In this document: positions 44,401 through 53,142 of the stretch, piece by piece | How positions within the stretch are numbered: position 1 is the first letter of the stretch | Layout: every line of letters starts with the position of its first letter | Origin: Lewinellaceae bacterium | Lineage (GTDB): Bacteria; Bacteroidota; Bacteroidia; Chitinophagales; Saprospiraceae | Direction of reading: 5' to 3' | Assembly (NCBI GenBank): GCA_020636005.1 | Contig: JACJYR010000003.1 | Span: 682,001 to 746,000 of the forward strand | Length of the DNA stretch: 64,000 nt | Notes under the pieces: model-generated | What the model was told of the DNA's origin: nothing | Database searches by the model: none | The model's input: only the letters and a program-made list of their open reading frames with translations | Program-made: the position numbers and the translations under genes

Positions 44401-44560
44401 AGGTTCCCCTCACTACAACCGTCTGCGGGTTGGTTTTCAGCACATGCGTGCTGCCGATGACTTTGTCCTCGGCAATTTGGGAATCGCATCCTTGTGCAAA
44501 CGACCCAATAGCCTGGCAAATAGTGGAGAGGAAGATGAAACCTGTTAGTATATTTTTCAT
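41459..44560 (-). CDS. Exported 1,033-aa coiled-coil protein with 40-residue super-repeats
   Basis: From ATG 44560: signal peptide (about 1-22, ending GSFAQ), a globular N-terminal domain of about 150 residues (TYTYSIDFRNDNNGIV ... WFASSLMSVIFIRNN), a Ser/Gly linker, then about 800 residues of Ala/Glu/Lys/Gln-rich coiled coil. From about residue 366 to 823 the coil is built of contiguous units of 11+11+18 residues (40 in all, ten copies) and two of 11+18 (29). Each starts with an xE(I/V)xxA motif, as in REIAAARENAA. The 18-mer equals one hendecad plus one heptad. It should form a long rod in the periplasm or at the surface. It lies 150 bp after pyrB with no functional link visible. Confidence 0.8.
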   Translation of the reverse strand: MKNILTGFIFLSTICQAIGSFAQGCDSQIAEDKVIGSTHVLKTNPQTVVVRGTYTYSIDFRNDNNGIVARVYSKGGELFNQNDELIFIDENQVRRSYRFVEMGEMVKDGGTPVHQNTLQLDLSAVEWFASSLMSVIFIRNNVKNQMLKFTVNSNRQADLKMMASCFYQKLNKEMVNDMPLSNPGLGSNENDPISKTSSGVSGSSPQGGTRRVADISQLNDQELADLYEELRQTKKRVKDEIAAENDKLEKYKSQIQDEISQARAKAQEEKTKYAQEVLEARKKSQEEINTAKAESVASVMESKEKASGEIEKINISVQEARQRAADEIQKTKLEAAEQVAAARALAAEAVKKTQENMELAKLQYADEIANARETSAAELTRIREESAQQVDQARKAANNERERTTDEVVGSKKTAAELILKTQEETAAEVARIRENAVLEKEKAAFEVAEARRKAAEELARIKEQNANTIGQMQEDVARQKESAALEVSATKKRAAEEINLSQQQVAEEKSRAGEEVAKARQASAEEVIAAKKAAEAEKLKSAEVVKAAQDEAAKKIQEIIQQEAEQVAAARQRSAAEQQKIQEEIATARKNAEAEMARIQAEVAKAIEDAKANEQKIKQQAAEEVAKAKERAAGEISKAKEIATQNVQEAVKNSESAKQQYATEVATAQTTAQDRIKAIQEEAAKSVADAKAKEKEAKETTTGEVVSARENAAREIAAARENAANEIAKAKEQAALAAQQSANEVAESKRSAAENISKVKQEEAESVRVARENAATERQKLAGEVAASRESAAREIAAAKEQTANEIKAAREEASKQKEASALEVLNARKDAAEKIATAKEMAAKEVAATQKQAQEAIAQATQDMQSKLNELSAKVAEAEANSQKQITQAQQQSNALIQQYSKQAAEAEAQSRKEIEAARQQSKDELAKIQKETADKKSQYNAEAEDARKQSLEEINKAKQEATDAIYDAKQQATAQITKVKEDVAKQVEAERQKQSDEQAKTADLTAKRKELEAQIKKLEEELAKKKGGSN

Positions 44561-44717
44561 AAACAATAAATTTTACTCCAAGATAGCTGTTTTCGTTGTG
44601 TTACCAAATGTGAACAGCAGGTTTTCTGTGCTGCCGGTTTCCAGGATTCATGGTTCAAGGTTTCAAGCAGATAGAATGTTCGCCGCCAACGGATTCAGTG
44701 GGATTATTAACAGGGGA

Positions 44718-45644
44718 CTATTTTCCGGCAGCGAGCAGGTAAAGCACAGCCATCCTGATAGCTACCCCATTTTCAACTTGCTGCAAAATGATGGAGTGTT
44801 CGGAATCGGCTGCATCGCTGGTAATCTCTACGCCCCGGTTGATGGGGCCAGGGTGCATGATGATGATTGGTTTCCCGATGCTGTCCAATAGCTGGCGGTT
44901 AATGCCAAAATACTGTGCGTACTCCCGCAGTGACGGAAAATATTTAATATCCTGCCGCTCCAGTTGTATGCGCAGGACGTTGGCCACGTCGCACCATTCG
45001 AGCGTTTTCCGCACATCGTGCTCCACGCCTACACCGAGTTGGGGCAGGTACTTGGGAATGAGGGTTGGCGGGCCACAGACCTTTACTTCCGCCCCGAGTT
45101 TTTGCAGGCAAAAGATATTGCTGAGCGCCACCCGGGAGTGGGTGATGTCGCCAAAAATGGCAATCTTTTTCCCCGCCAGATCGCCCAGCTTTTCCCGGAT
45201 GGAAAAGGCATCGAGGAGCGCCTGTGTTGGGTGTTCGTGGGTGCCGTCGCCGGCATTGATGATGTTGGCCTTGATGCGGCGGGAGAGGTACTGGGGTGCG
45301 CCCGGTGCGGGATGCCGCATGACGATCATGTCCACTTTCATGGAAAGGACATTGTTCACGGTGTCCAGCAGCGTTTCGCCCTTGGTAACGGAAGATGCGG
45401 AGGCTGAAAAATTCACGATGTCGGCAGAAAGGCGTTTTTCGGCAAGTTCGAAGGAAATGCGGGTGCGGGTAGAATTTTCAAAAAACATATTGGCCACCGT
45501 GATGTCCCGCAGGGAAGGCACTTTTTTGATGGGCCGGTTGATGACTTCCTTAAATTCATCGGCCGTTTCAAAAATAAGCTGGATGTCTTCCTCCGTAAGG
45601 TTTTTGATGCCCAGCAGGTGTTTTGTGCTCAGCTGTGATGTCAT
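44718..45644 (-). CDS. pyrB: Aspartate carbamoyltransferase catalytic subunit
   Basis: A 308-aa protein of normal length. The carbamoyl-phosphate site FENSTRTRISFELAEKRL, the HPTQALLD motif, DITHSRVALSN and the MRHPAPGAPQYL segment are all present. It forms carbamoyl-aspartate, the committed step of pyrimidine synthesis, in the cytoplasm. It lies 83 bp after pyrR on the same strand, so the two probably form an operon. No pyrI-type regulatory subunit is present in the window, so a pyrR-linked, bacillus-like arrangement is likely. Confidence 0.95.
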   Translation of the reverse strand: MTSQLSTKHLLGIKNLTEEDIQLIFETADEFKEVINRPIKKVPSLRDITVANMFFENSTRTRISFELAEKRLSADIVNFSASASSVTKGETLLDTVNNVLSMKVDMIVMRHPAPGAPQYLSRRIKANIINAGDGTHEHPTQALLDAFSIREKLGDLAGKKIAIFGDITHSRVALSNIFCLQKLGAEVKVCGPPTLIPKYLPQLGVGVEHDVRKTLEWCDVANVLRIQLERQDIKYFPSLREYAQYFGINRQLLDSIGKPIIIMHPGPINRGVEITSDAADSEHSIILQQVENGVAIRMAVLYLLAAGK

Positions 45645-45727
45645 TGTTTCATTGCTTCATTGGTGCATTGATTCATTGTTTCGGGCAGCAGAAAGCGGCA
45701 ATGAAACCGTGAACCGTTGAATCCGTC

Positions 45728-46276
45728 TCACTCCTTATGAGGGAAGATTAACACTTTGTCCTCCCCTTCGGCTTCCATCCATTCCACTTTTACATACGCT
45801 TCGTCCAATGCGTCCACACGGATACCCACATAATCCGCTTCGATGGGCAAGTCCCTGTTGAAGCGGCGGTCCACCAGCGCAATAAGTTCCACCTTTGCAG
45901 GGCGGCCATAATGCTGCAGGGCGGTCAGGGCAGCCTGTACGGTGCGGCCTGTGTAGAGCACGTCGTCCACGAGTACCACTTTCTTGTTCTCCACGAGGAA
46001 ATCCATTTCCGTGACACTGGCCCGAAGGGGCTTTTCTCGGTGGCGGAAGTCGTCCCGGTAAAAGGTGATGTCCAGTTTTCCGTAGGCTATCTGGGGGTTA
46101 TGGGTAATAGAAGTGAGGCGCTGGTGGAGGCGGTCTGCAAAGGCTACCCCGCGTGGTTGGATGCCAATGATACAGGTATTTTCAAACAAGTCGTGGTTTT
46201 CGATGAGTTGGTGGCACAGGCGGTCAATGGTGAAGGCTAAGCGCCCCTGGGTCAATATGATTCGTCCGCTCTCCAT
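45728..46276 (-). CDS. pyrR: PyrR bifunctional pyrimidine regulator / uracil phosphoribosyltransferase
   Basis: A 182-aa protein from ATG 46276 (MESGRIILTQGRL); a TTG at 46285 would add three residues. The PRPP motif VVLVDDVLYTGRTVQAAL is intact, as are GIQPRGVAFADRL and the late LIALVDRRFNRDLPI. In Gram-positive bacteria PyrR binds pyr mRNA; in Bacteroidota the regulatory role is less certain, and I see no PyrR-type attenuator in the 83 bp before pyrB. A TACCTTTG box only 6 bp before the ATG suggests a leaderless or near-leaderless mRNA. Confidence 0.93.
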   Translation of the reverse strand: MESGRIILTQGRLAFTIDRLCHQLIENHDLFENTCIIGIQPRGVAFADRLHQRLTSITHNPQIAYGKLDITFYRDDFRHREKPLRASVTEMDFLVENKKVVLVDDVLYTGRTVQAALTALQHYGRPAKVELIALVDRRFNRDLPIEADYVGIRVDALDEAYVKVEWMEAEGEDKVLIFPHKE

Positions 46277-46282
46277 GGCGGG

Positions 46283-46290
46283 CAAAGGTA
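46283..46290 (-). promoter_or_regulatory. -7 box directly before the pyrR start
   Basis: Minus-strand TACCTTTG, a full TAnnTTTG match with six bases between it and the ATG at 46276. Initiation would fall at or next to the start codon. Confidence 0.45.
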
Positions 46291-46337
46291 GTTTTCGGTG
46301 GGGAGTTTTGAGCGGATGTGGATAAATTTTTAAGCAT

Positions 46338-47408
46338 TCAGTAATTCGGGCAGGGCGTCGGGCATTTCATTTTTCCTTTGAAGTGATATTGGAGCAGCAC
46401 TTCCAGCGCACCGTGGTTGGTAACGCTCCTGATTTGCGACAAGCTGATGTCGTAGGCAAGTGCGACGGATAAATTGGAGGCATTGGCCTTCATCGAAAGC
46501 ACCAATGCGTCCGCCCGCCAATCCGGCACTACGCCCCTGGAAAGGCGAATGGCTGCACCGGGCATCCAATTGAAGAGCGATTCAGGGTTGTTCCGCTCCC
46601 CGAAATCCATGACCCAGTCGAACCCGGCCAGCAATTGTTGGTAAGGCCCCTGCCACAGAAAAATAGCTTTGGGAGCCAACGCTGCCTTGCTGTCCTTTAC
46701 CTCAATGGTGGCCCCTGCATGGAAGGCGGTACGAAACCACAATCTTGCCTCTACGTCGTTGTTGTTGTCAAAAAAACGGTACTCCGGCTTGTTGAGGTGT
46801 TTGGCCGATGCGCCCAGTGTGAAGCTGGTATTGGTCACCTCGGTCCCGGCGGTGAAAAGCATCAGCCCTGCCCCCACATCCCCCATTACAGACCGGCTTC
46901 GGTCGAGCCGCTCACCCGGTATGCCGGGGTCGTACTCAAGGCCGTTGAACTGCTCGTCGAAACGGAAATTTTCCTCCTTGACCTGGTATAAAATAGCACC
47001 GCCCTCGCCCCCGGCAGCCATGTACAGATCATTGTCGCCCAAAAAATTTTTATCCAGCAATAAAGTGTAGGAAACGCTCAGGTTGAGGTAGCCCCGCTCA
47101 AACGGCAGGCTGCCCGAACGGTCGTAAACCATCGTCCCTCCTACCCCCCACCGTTCGCCATTCCTGGAAGGGCAAATCTTGGTATCGTAAGCCGCATAGA
47201 TGGTTTGGAAAACATTCTGCCGGGCGAAGTTACCCCATTGGTTGCGGTGATTGGCCGTGAGGCGGTGCTGGAAGTTGCTGTGGAAAAGGCCCGTGGTCGC
47301 CGGGTTCAACATCAGCGACGCAGACTGGTACAGTGAAAAATGCGGATCCTGGGCGCTGACCGCCAGGGTTCCGAAAAGCAATATTGCAAGCAGGCAATTT
47401 CTCTTCAT
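46338..47408 (-). CDS. PorP/SprF family outer-membrane protein
   Basis: A 356-aa outer-membrane beta-barrel with signal peptide (1-19, TLAVSAQ). The family opening DPHFSLYQSASLMLNPATTG, then HRLTANHRNQWGN, is clear, and alternating hydrophobic strands continue to the end (LLQYHFKGKMKCPTPCPNY). PorP/SprF proteins act with T9SS cargo carrying type B sorting domains, anchoring or exporting a partner encoded next door. The upstream gene encodes exactly such a cargo, 188 bp away on the same strand. Confidence 0.92.
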   Translation of the reverse strand: MKRNCLLAILLFGTLAVSAQDPHFSLYQSASLMLNPATTGLFHSNFQHRLTANHRNQWGNFARQNVFQTIYAAYDTKICPSRNGERWGVGGTMVYDRSGSLPFERGYLNLSVSYTLLLDKNFLGDNDLYMAAGGEGGAILYQVKEENFRFDEQFNGLEYDPGIPGERLDRSRSVMGDVGAGLMLFTAGTEVTNTSFTLGASAKHLNKPEYRFFDNNNDVEARLWFRTAFHAGATIEVKDSKAALAPKAIFLWQGPYQQLLAGFDWVMDFGERNNPESLFNWMPGAAIRLSRGVVPDWRADALVLSMKANASNLSVALAYDISLSQIRSVTNHGALEVLLQYHFKGKMKCPTPCPNY

Positions 47409-47596
47409 GCTATAGGTCTTGGATAAGTACCTCCCTGAAATTTGTTTAGGTTGTTTTATTTTCTTTAAATCGAAGATTCACGCCAGTAAATTCAAATAAA
47501 CATTTGTTATTCAGGTGTTTATTGCAATCTCAAACAACACAAACAACTCAAACAATTTCAAACAACTACTTGGTTAGTGGTTTATGGTTGGTAGTT

Positions 47597-50500
47597 TTAT
47601 CGGGCAATCATCACATCGCCTTTTACCGTTTCCTCAAAACCATCAATGTATTTTATTTGAGCAAAATAATAGTACACGTCGGGCGGCAGCCGCTTGCCCT
47701 TGAAGTAACCGTCCCATTCGTTGACCGGATCATGGTCGTTGGGATGGAATTCCAATGCTTCGAACACCTTTTCTCCCCAGCGGTCAAAAATGCGGAAGGC
47801 TGCCACTGATTGGATGGACTTCACACCCGTTCGGATGCGGAACACGTCGTTGCGGCCATCCCCGTTCGGGGTGAAAACATTGGGGATATAAACGCCCCTC
47901 TTTTTGTCTATTTTGAAAAAAACACGGTCGTCGGCCGTGCAGCCATTGCCGTCCATGAGCAACAGGCGGTAGTTGGTATCGTCGAAAGGCCCTGCCAGGG
48001 GTTCCGGGCAATCGGCACAGTTGAGGCCAGCCGGGGGCGACCAGGCGAAAACAGGTTGATTGCCGTTGTGCGAAATGTCCAGTTGATAGGTATCCCCAAG
48101 TTCCATCCGAACAGTGTCGTCCGTGATATACATCCATAAAGAGTCAGGCTGGACGATTTCATAAAAAGCTTCTATGCTGCAACCGAAGGCATCGGTCACC
48201 GTCAGCGAATAGGCACCCGGCTCCAGATCGTCGAAGGTCATTCCCTCCACATCGTAGCCATTGGGGCCAAGCATTTTCGCTTTGTAGATTGGTACCCCGC
48301 CGTTTATGTTTTCCAAAACAATACGGCCATCGCCAAAACCATAGCAGCTAATATGCGACAGGGTATCGTCCAATACGATTTTGGCATTTTGTAAAACGGC
48401 CAAGGTGTCAAACAGTACGCACCCATTCGCATCCGTCAGCCGCACCGGATAATCGCCCGTTGGTATATTGGTCAGACAACTATCCGAAGAGCCGTTTTGC
48501 CATTGCAGCGCATACCCGGGAACGCCGCCGCCAGGCCCAACACAAATAAAGCCGTCGTTCCCGCCAAAACAGGTCACTTTCATATCGTCCAGCACTGTAA
48601 GGAAAAGTGGCGGCGGCTGCGTCAGGGTGAAGTCCGATACTTTGGAACAGCCGTTTGAATCAGTGACCACCAGGGAATATAAGCCAGCAGCCAGCGCAGC
48701 AATGTCCTGCGTTTCCGCCCCGTTCGACCATACATACTGGAAAGGGGCCGTGCCGCCCAGCAGGGTTAGGTCTATAGCGCCGGTGTTAGCCCCGTGGCAT
48801 AATATATTGGTTGTAGCAGCTTCAAAATCCACGGGTTCATGGATGGTAATGACCATCGAAGTGTCATGCTGGCAATCAGCGTTTTTGACCTTCAACTTTA
48901 CGATGAAAGCGCCGGAAGCAGTGTAGGTATGCATTGGGTTTTCCTCAAAAGAAAAAGTACCGTCGCCAAAGTCCCATTCATGTCCGGTGATGCTGCCGGA
49001 GGAATTGGAAGTGAAAGTAAAAACCTCCGGGGCACAGCCCTGCAGGGCCGAGGGAGAAATTACGGCAACAGGCGTTTCCGCCACTGCGACTGCTTGCGAC
49101 GCAGTGGCTTCACAGATGCCGTCATTGATGGCAGTAAGCGTCACGCTATAAGTGCCGGGCTGTTCGAATACATGCAAGGGGTTGTTGCCGGTCGAAGTAG
49201 TGCCGTCGCCGAAATCCCAAAGATAGCCGTCGGCGTTGAGGCTGAGGTTGTTGAACTGTATGGGCGCCGGGTGGCAGGGGCTTCCTATCGCAACATCAAA
49301 AGCCACCTCCGGCACGGTAAGGATGATGATTTGCTTTGCAAGTGTATCGGTGCAAAGGTCGCCATTGGCCACTATCTGGGTGATGGTATAAGTGCCGGGG
49401 TTGGAATATATATGCGAAGGGTTGCAGAGGCCGCTCGTGTTGCCATCCCCAAAGTCGTAGCTGCAGGTGAGTGCCCCGCCGCCTGCCTGGCTGGCAAATG
49501 GCACTTCCACGCCAGCACATGCCGTGCTGTCGAACGCAAATCCTGCCACGGGCGGGCTGTTGATAATAATAGAACTGCTGAGCATATGCTGGCAGCTATC
49601 CGGCGAAATGGCCACCAGCGATACGGTATAAGTGCCAGGGCTGAGATAAATATGGCTTGGCGAAACCAGGGTGGAAGTGGCACCGTCGCCAAAATCCCAG
49701 GCATAGCCGACGGCACCCATAGAGGCATTGGCAAAGGTGACCGTTTCGCCCGGACAGGCTTCCAAGGGATGGCTGAAAAGTGACTCCGGCCTTGGCAGTA
49801 CGGTGACGATGGCTGTATCCAAATCAAAACCACAGCCAAAGGCTTTCAGCACCACCTGGTATTGGCCGGGAGTAGAATATACATGGCAGGGGTTGGGGTT
49901 CAGGGTCGTGTTCCCGTCGCCAAAATTATAGACCACACTGGCATTGAGCGTTGAGAAGTTGGTAAAACAAACTGTATCGCCCACGCAGAATATGGCTGGA
50001 TCCGTATTGAAAAAAGCCTGTACATCGGTTGGGTTGACCCGGACAAAACGGCAAAAGGTGTCCACGCCACATTCATTGGTTGCCACCAAACAGACCTTGA
50101 TGGAATCGGTCATGGCAGTGAGGTGGCTGTAAACCGGCGGTACGGAATCATTGGAAAAAAGTACCCCATCAATCCACCATTCCCAACTGGTCGGGTTGCC
50201 AAGGGCATTGTTGCTGAAATAGATGGTGTCGCCAGAGCAATATTCGTTGTAGTCGGTACCAAAAAGGGAGATGGGTGCTGGCCGGACAAGAATAGTCTCT
50301 GAATAGACGCTGTTTTCACAACCGCCCAACACGGTCAGGATAATGGTATAGGTCGTATCGTTTTGACCCTGGGCATAGGTCAGGTTGGGCGGATTTTGCT
50401 GGTTGGAAGTAGTGCCGTTTCCAAAATCCCATTCCCATTGGTAATTGGCCAGGTCACCCGTCGAGGTGTTGACAAACTGAACTTGCAGTTCTGCGCAATT

Positions 50501-52390
50501 GTCGGGGTCATGTACAAGGTTGAATCCAGCGGTGGGGGATTCCTGCAGGTTGAGGGTATTGGTTTCAGCAGCCGTGCAGCCGTTCAGGTTGATGGTGGCC
50601 GTGACCTGATAAGTGCCCGCATTGGCATACGTGTGCGTTGGGGAAGGGAGGGTGCTGCTGCCGCCGTCGCCAAAGGTCCACTGCACACCATCGAAAGGAG
50701 AAGTGTTGGGGGCGAGGCTGAACGAAACGGTGTAGCCTTCACAATCGTCAATGGTAAAACCGACCGAAAGTTCGATCACTTCGATATCGATGGTGGCCTG
50801 TCCCTGGCACAAACCCGACGGGTGTTCATAAGCATAGCTGATAGTGTGCGAACCTGCACCTGCCACCGAGGGGTCAAACTCACCTGTGAGCGGATTGATA
50901 ATGCCAGAGCCTGAAAACATACCTCCTGATGGAGTCCCGGTGAACGTATAGTTGGGGCCGTCGGAGCAAAATTGTTGATTGCCCGAAATATCAACATCCG
51001 CATCAATTACGAAAATCATTATTGTATCTGGCTGTATGCAGGGTGGGTTGCCGAATGTGATGGTGTTCCAACCAGGCTGCAGGTTGGCGGGATTGATGGT
51101 GGCGCTTGCATTTTGGCCATTTACCTTCCAAAAATTCCCCTGAAAGTTGACAGAGAGCGTGCAGGGCGGATCGGTGGTGCAAAGTGTATCTGAACACGGC
51201 GAGACAATTTGGGCATTGCCGGATCCGGTGATATTTACTATGGAAGTATCGGCCACTGTGCCACATTCGTTGGTAGCCCTGAAAATGACCTGGGTTGTTT
51301 GGGGAAAGGTCATGTTGCCGGGATCACAGGTATTGAAATTATTGCCCCCAATCGTCCAACTGCATTGGTCATAACTGCCGGTGACGGTGACAAAGTCCCA
51401 GGGATTTAACGAGATGGGGACACAGTCGGAGGGAAATGGGAGAAAGGCGATTTCCGGCTTTCTGATCACCTTGAAAATGAGGGTGTCATAGTCGGGATGC
51501 TGGCAGGGGTTGTCCACTTTGAGTTCGATTTTGAAAATGCCCGTACAATTAAAATCTATTTGGGCAGTGGGGGTGACCGGCATATTGGACGGGGCCGGGG
51601 GCGTCCAGACATAACAACTGTTCTGGCCAAGAATGACCCGCCATTTGTAGGTTGTTTCGTTCAAGGACAGGTTGTTCCCGTTCAGGTTGACGATGCCGCC
51701 GTTTTCGAGGCAGACAATCAGGGTATCGGCAGTTGGATCCAGCGTTCCGTCAACCACAACAGCATTGGCTTCCGGCAGGCTCCACACTGTTACCTGTTTT
51801 GTTTCCGTGTCAGTGCCGCACTCGTTCTCAGCAAACAAGGTGATATTGTACGTTCCTGGTGCAGCGTAAGTATGAGTATTGGCTGTACCTGTTGAACCGT
51901 CCCCGTAATCCCAGGAAAGCACAAGGCCCTGATCAGGGCAGGCAGGACCTGAATTGAGCGTCAACTGCTGGCCAAAACAAATATTTGCGTTGAAGGTAAA
52001 AGCAGCAATTGGCGGGTTGATGAACGTAATAAAAGTGGCAGTAGCCACCGGGTTTGGCGCCCCAACCGCAAATGTTTTTAATTTAACAGTGAACTCCTTG
52101 TCATAGGTGCAGGTGCCAAAAAAATTATTCAGGTTGTAAAGGTGGTTTTGCATTAAAGGCCCCGTAGCTGGAACAGTGGTGCTTTGGCCATCGCCCCACT
52201 CTATCACGAAATAATCAATGGGTTCGGTAAAATTGGAGGGATCAATAATGACACAAAGGTTGGATGTAATACCTGTCGCACAAACATATTGATCGCCGTC
52301 GCAAGTGGCAATCGTCGGCTCGTTTTGGGAAAATATCCAACCAGTATAAATAAGGAAAAGGGCAAGCGTAAGGAGGGTTTTTTGTAGCAT
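47597..52390 (-). CDS. SprB-like giant surface protein with PKD repeats and T9SS type B sorting domain
   Basis: A 1,597-aa protein: signal peptide (1-21), Ig/PKD-like modules with eight clear PKD cores (each near FGDG or FGNG, then HTY..PGTY), about three SprB-type repeats (C.G..DG....GG.P.Y...W; ...GLYSLVVTDSNGCS), and a C-terminal gliding-motility-type domain (YIPNVFTPNGDGRNDVF, FDRWGEKVFEA, PDVYYYFAQIKY). SprB of Flavobacterium johnsoniae is a mobile gliding adhesin; the pairing with a SprF-like gene fits an adhesin of that type, though gliding is not proven here. Confidence 0.9.
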   Translation of the reverse strand: MLQKTLLTLALFLIYTGWIFSQNEPTIATCDGDQYVCATGITSNLCVIIDPSNFTEPIDYFVIEWGDGQSTTVPATGPLMQNHLYNLNNFFGTCTYDKEFTVKLKTFAVGAPNPVATATFITFINPPIAAFTFNANICFGQQLTLNSGPACPDQGLVLSWDYGDGSTGTANTHTYAAPGTYNITLFAENECGTDTETKQVTVWSLPEANAVVVDGTLDPTADTLIVCLENGGIVNLNGNNLSLNETTYKWRVILGQNSCYVWTPPAPSNMPVTPTAQIDFNCTGIFKIELKVDNPCQHPDYDTLIFKVIRKPEIAFLPFPSDCVPISLNPWDFVTVTGSYDQCSWTIGGNNFNTCDPGNMTFPQTTQVIFRATNECGTVADTSIVNITGSGNAQIVSPCSDTLCTTDPPCTLSVNFQGNFWKVNGQNASATINPANLQPGWNTITFGNPPCIQPDTIMIFVIDADVDISGNQQFCSDGPNYTFTGTPSGGMFSGSGIINPLTGEFDPSVAGAGSHTISYAYEHPSGLCQGQATIDIEVIELSVGFTIDDCEGYTVSFSLAPNTSPFDGVQWTFGDGGSSTLPSPTHTYANAGTYQVTATINLNGCTAAETNTLNLQESPTAGFNLVHDPDNCAELQVQFVNTSTGDLANYQWEWDFGNGTTSNQQNPPNLTYAQGQNDTTYTIILTVLGGCENSVYSETILVRPAPISLFGTDYNEYCSGDTIYFSNNALGNPTSWEWWIDGVLFSNDSVPPVYSHLTAMTDSIKVCLVATNECGVDTFCRFVRVNPTDVQAFFNTDPAIFCVGDTVCFTNFSTLNASVVYNFGDGNTTLNPNPCHVYSTPGQYQVVLKAFGCGFDLDTAIVTVLPRPESLFSHPLEACPGETVTFANASMGAVGYAWDFGDGATSTLVSPSHIYLSPGTYTVSLVAISPDSCQHMLSSSIIINSPPVAGFAFDSTACAGVEVPFASQAGGGALTCSYDFGDGNTSGLCNPSHIYSNPGTYTITQIVANGDLCTDTLAKQIIILTVPEVAFDVAIGSPCHPAPIQFNNLSLNADGYLWDFGDGTTSTGNNPLHVFEQPGTYSVTLTAINDGICEATASQAVAVAETPVAVISPSALQGCAPEVFTFTSNSSGSITGHEWDFGDGTFSFEENPMHTYTASGAFIVKLKVKNADCQHDTSMVITIHEPVDFEAATTNILCHGANTGAIDLTLLGGTAPFQYVWSNGAETQDIAALAAGLYSLVVTDSNGCSKVSDFTLTQPPPLFLTVLDDMKVTCFGGNDGFICVGPGGGVPGYALQWQNGSSDSCLTNIPTGDYPVRLTDANGCVLFDTLAVLQNAKIVLDDTLSHISCYGFGDGRIVLENINGGVPIYKAKMLGPNGYDVEGMTFDDLEPGAYSLTVTDAFGCSIEAFYEIVQPDSLWMYITDDTVRMELGDTYQLDISHNGNQPVFAWSPPAGLNCADCPEPLAGPFDDTNYRLLLMDGNGCTADDRVFFKIDKKRGVYIPNVFTPNGDGRNDVFRIRTGVKSIQSVAAFRIFDRWGEKVFEALEFHPNDHDPVNEWDGYFKGKRLPPDVYYYFAQIKYIDGFEETVKGDVMIAR

Positions 52391-52439
52391 GTGTGGATGA
52401 GTTGGTTTCTTAAAAGTGAATGTCAGGTTTTAATGAGCT

Positions 52440-52677
52440 TTATCGGATAAGTGTTATTTCCCCGTTCATCTGCCGGGTTGTTCCATCAGCAAATTCAACA
52501 GCAGCCATCCAAACATACACGCCGCTGTTCATGGCCTTTCCCCCGCAATTCCCGTCCCAGCCGGACGATAGCTGGTTGGGGAAGATATTTGCTGCCTGAA
52601 AGACGGTTTTGCCCCGGAGCTCAAAAACGTGAAAAGAATTGATTCGAACAACTTTCGCTCCTGCAAATAGGGTGAAA
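52440..52677 (-). pseudogene. 3' fragment of the T9SS type B gene split by IS1
   Basis: Encodes the rest of a gliding-motility-type sorting domain (FTLFAGAKVVRINSFHVFEL ... SGVYVWMAAVEF ... GEITLIR). Removing the IS1 element and one 8-bp target copy joins it in frame to the upstream part: the text reads NDYFT then LFAGAKVV without a break. No start codon of its own is expected to be used. Confidence 0.92.
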
Positions 52678-52691
52678 GGTAGTGGCATTTT

Positions 52692-53141
52692 TTAACTGAT
52701 ACAATCAAGATTGTAGAAGTAAGCAAACAATTTGAAATGCAGGTTGAGCATGTACTCCTTCTTCGAAAAGGAGAGGCATCTCCTCACCATCCTGCTGAAT
52801 CTTTGGCGGATGGTGTTGTTGAGCCGCTCGACGTGCGCTGTTTCCCCGGTTTCCTTGCCGACCTTTGTATGCGTCCCGGGCGGCAAGCAGTTGTACGAGC
52901 GCCAGAAGTCGCTGAAACTGTTGCACCTCAGATAGCCGTAGGGCAGCTTGCGCCAAAGGCGCTTGCAGGATTCCATCGAGCCGTCCCCGATGAAAAAGGA
53001 GACAATCTGCCTAGTCTCCCGGCAAAGGGCTATCCAGATTCGTATCTCCTTGATTTTCATCAAGATGTATGTAAAAACCTCATCAACTTCGAGTATGTCA
53101 CCGGGGTATGCCCTGTCAATCGTTTCCTTGAACGGGCCCAA
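52692..53141 (-). CDS. IS1-family transposase, InsB-like DDE part
   Basis: About 149 residues. The catalytic core resembles IS1 transposase: first acidic site in DILEVDEVFTYI, second in SFFIGDGS, third in SDFWRSYN, and Glu in HVERLNNTIRQRFSRM followed by a CLSFSKKEYMLNLH tail typical of InsB. It has no ATG at its start (TTG is the first option) and lies in the +1 frame relative to InsA. Dropping one A from the A8 run at 53151-53158 fuses the two frames, giving VLKKARDLGPFKETID. Confidence 0.9.
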   Translation of the reverse strand: MGPFKETIDRAYPGDILEVDEVFTYILMKIKEIRIWIALCRETRQIVSFFIGDGSMESCKRLWRKLPYGYLRCNSFSDFWRSYNCLPPGTHTKVGKETGETAHVERLNNTIRQRFSRMVRRCLSFSKKEYMLNLHFKLFAYFYNLDCIS

Positions 53142-53142
53142 G

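Noticed and set aside
41459..44560. Interpretation as an assembly artefact from repeats
   Set aside because: The units differ in sequence while keeping length and register, which an assembly error would not produce.
45645..45727. PyrR-binding attenuator between pyrR and pyrB
   Set aside because: The 83-bp spacer holds short CATTG repeats but no hairpin with T-run or recognisable PyrR binding loop.
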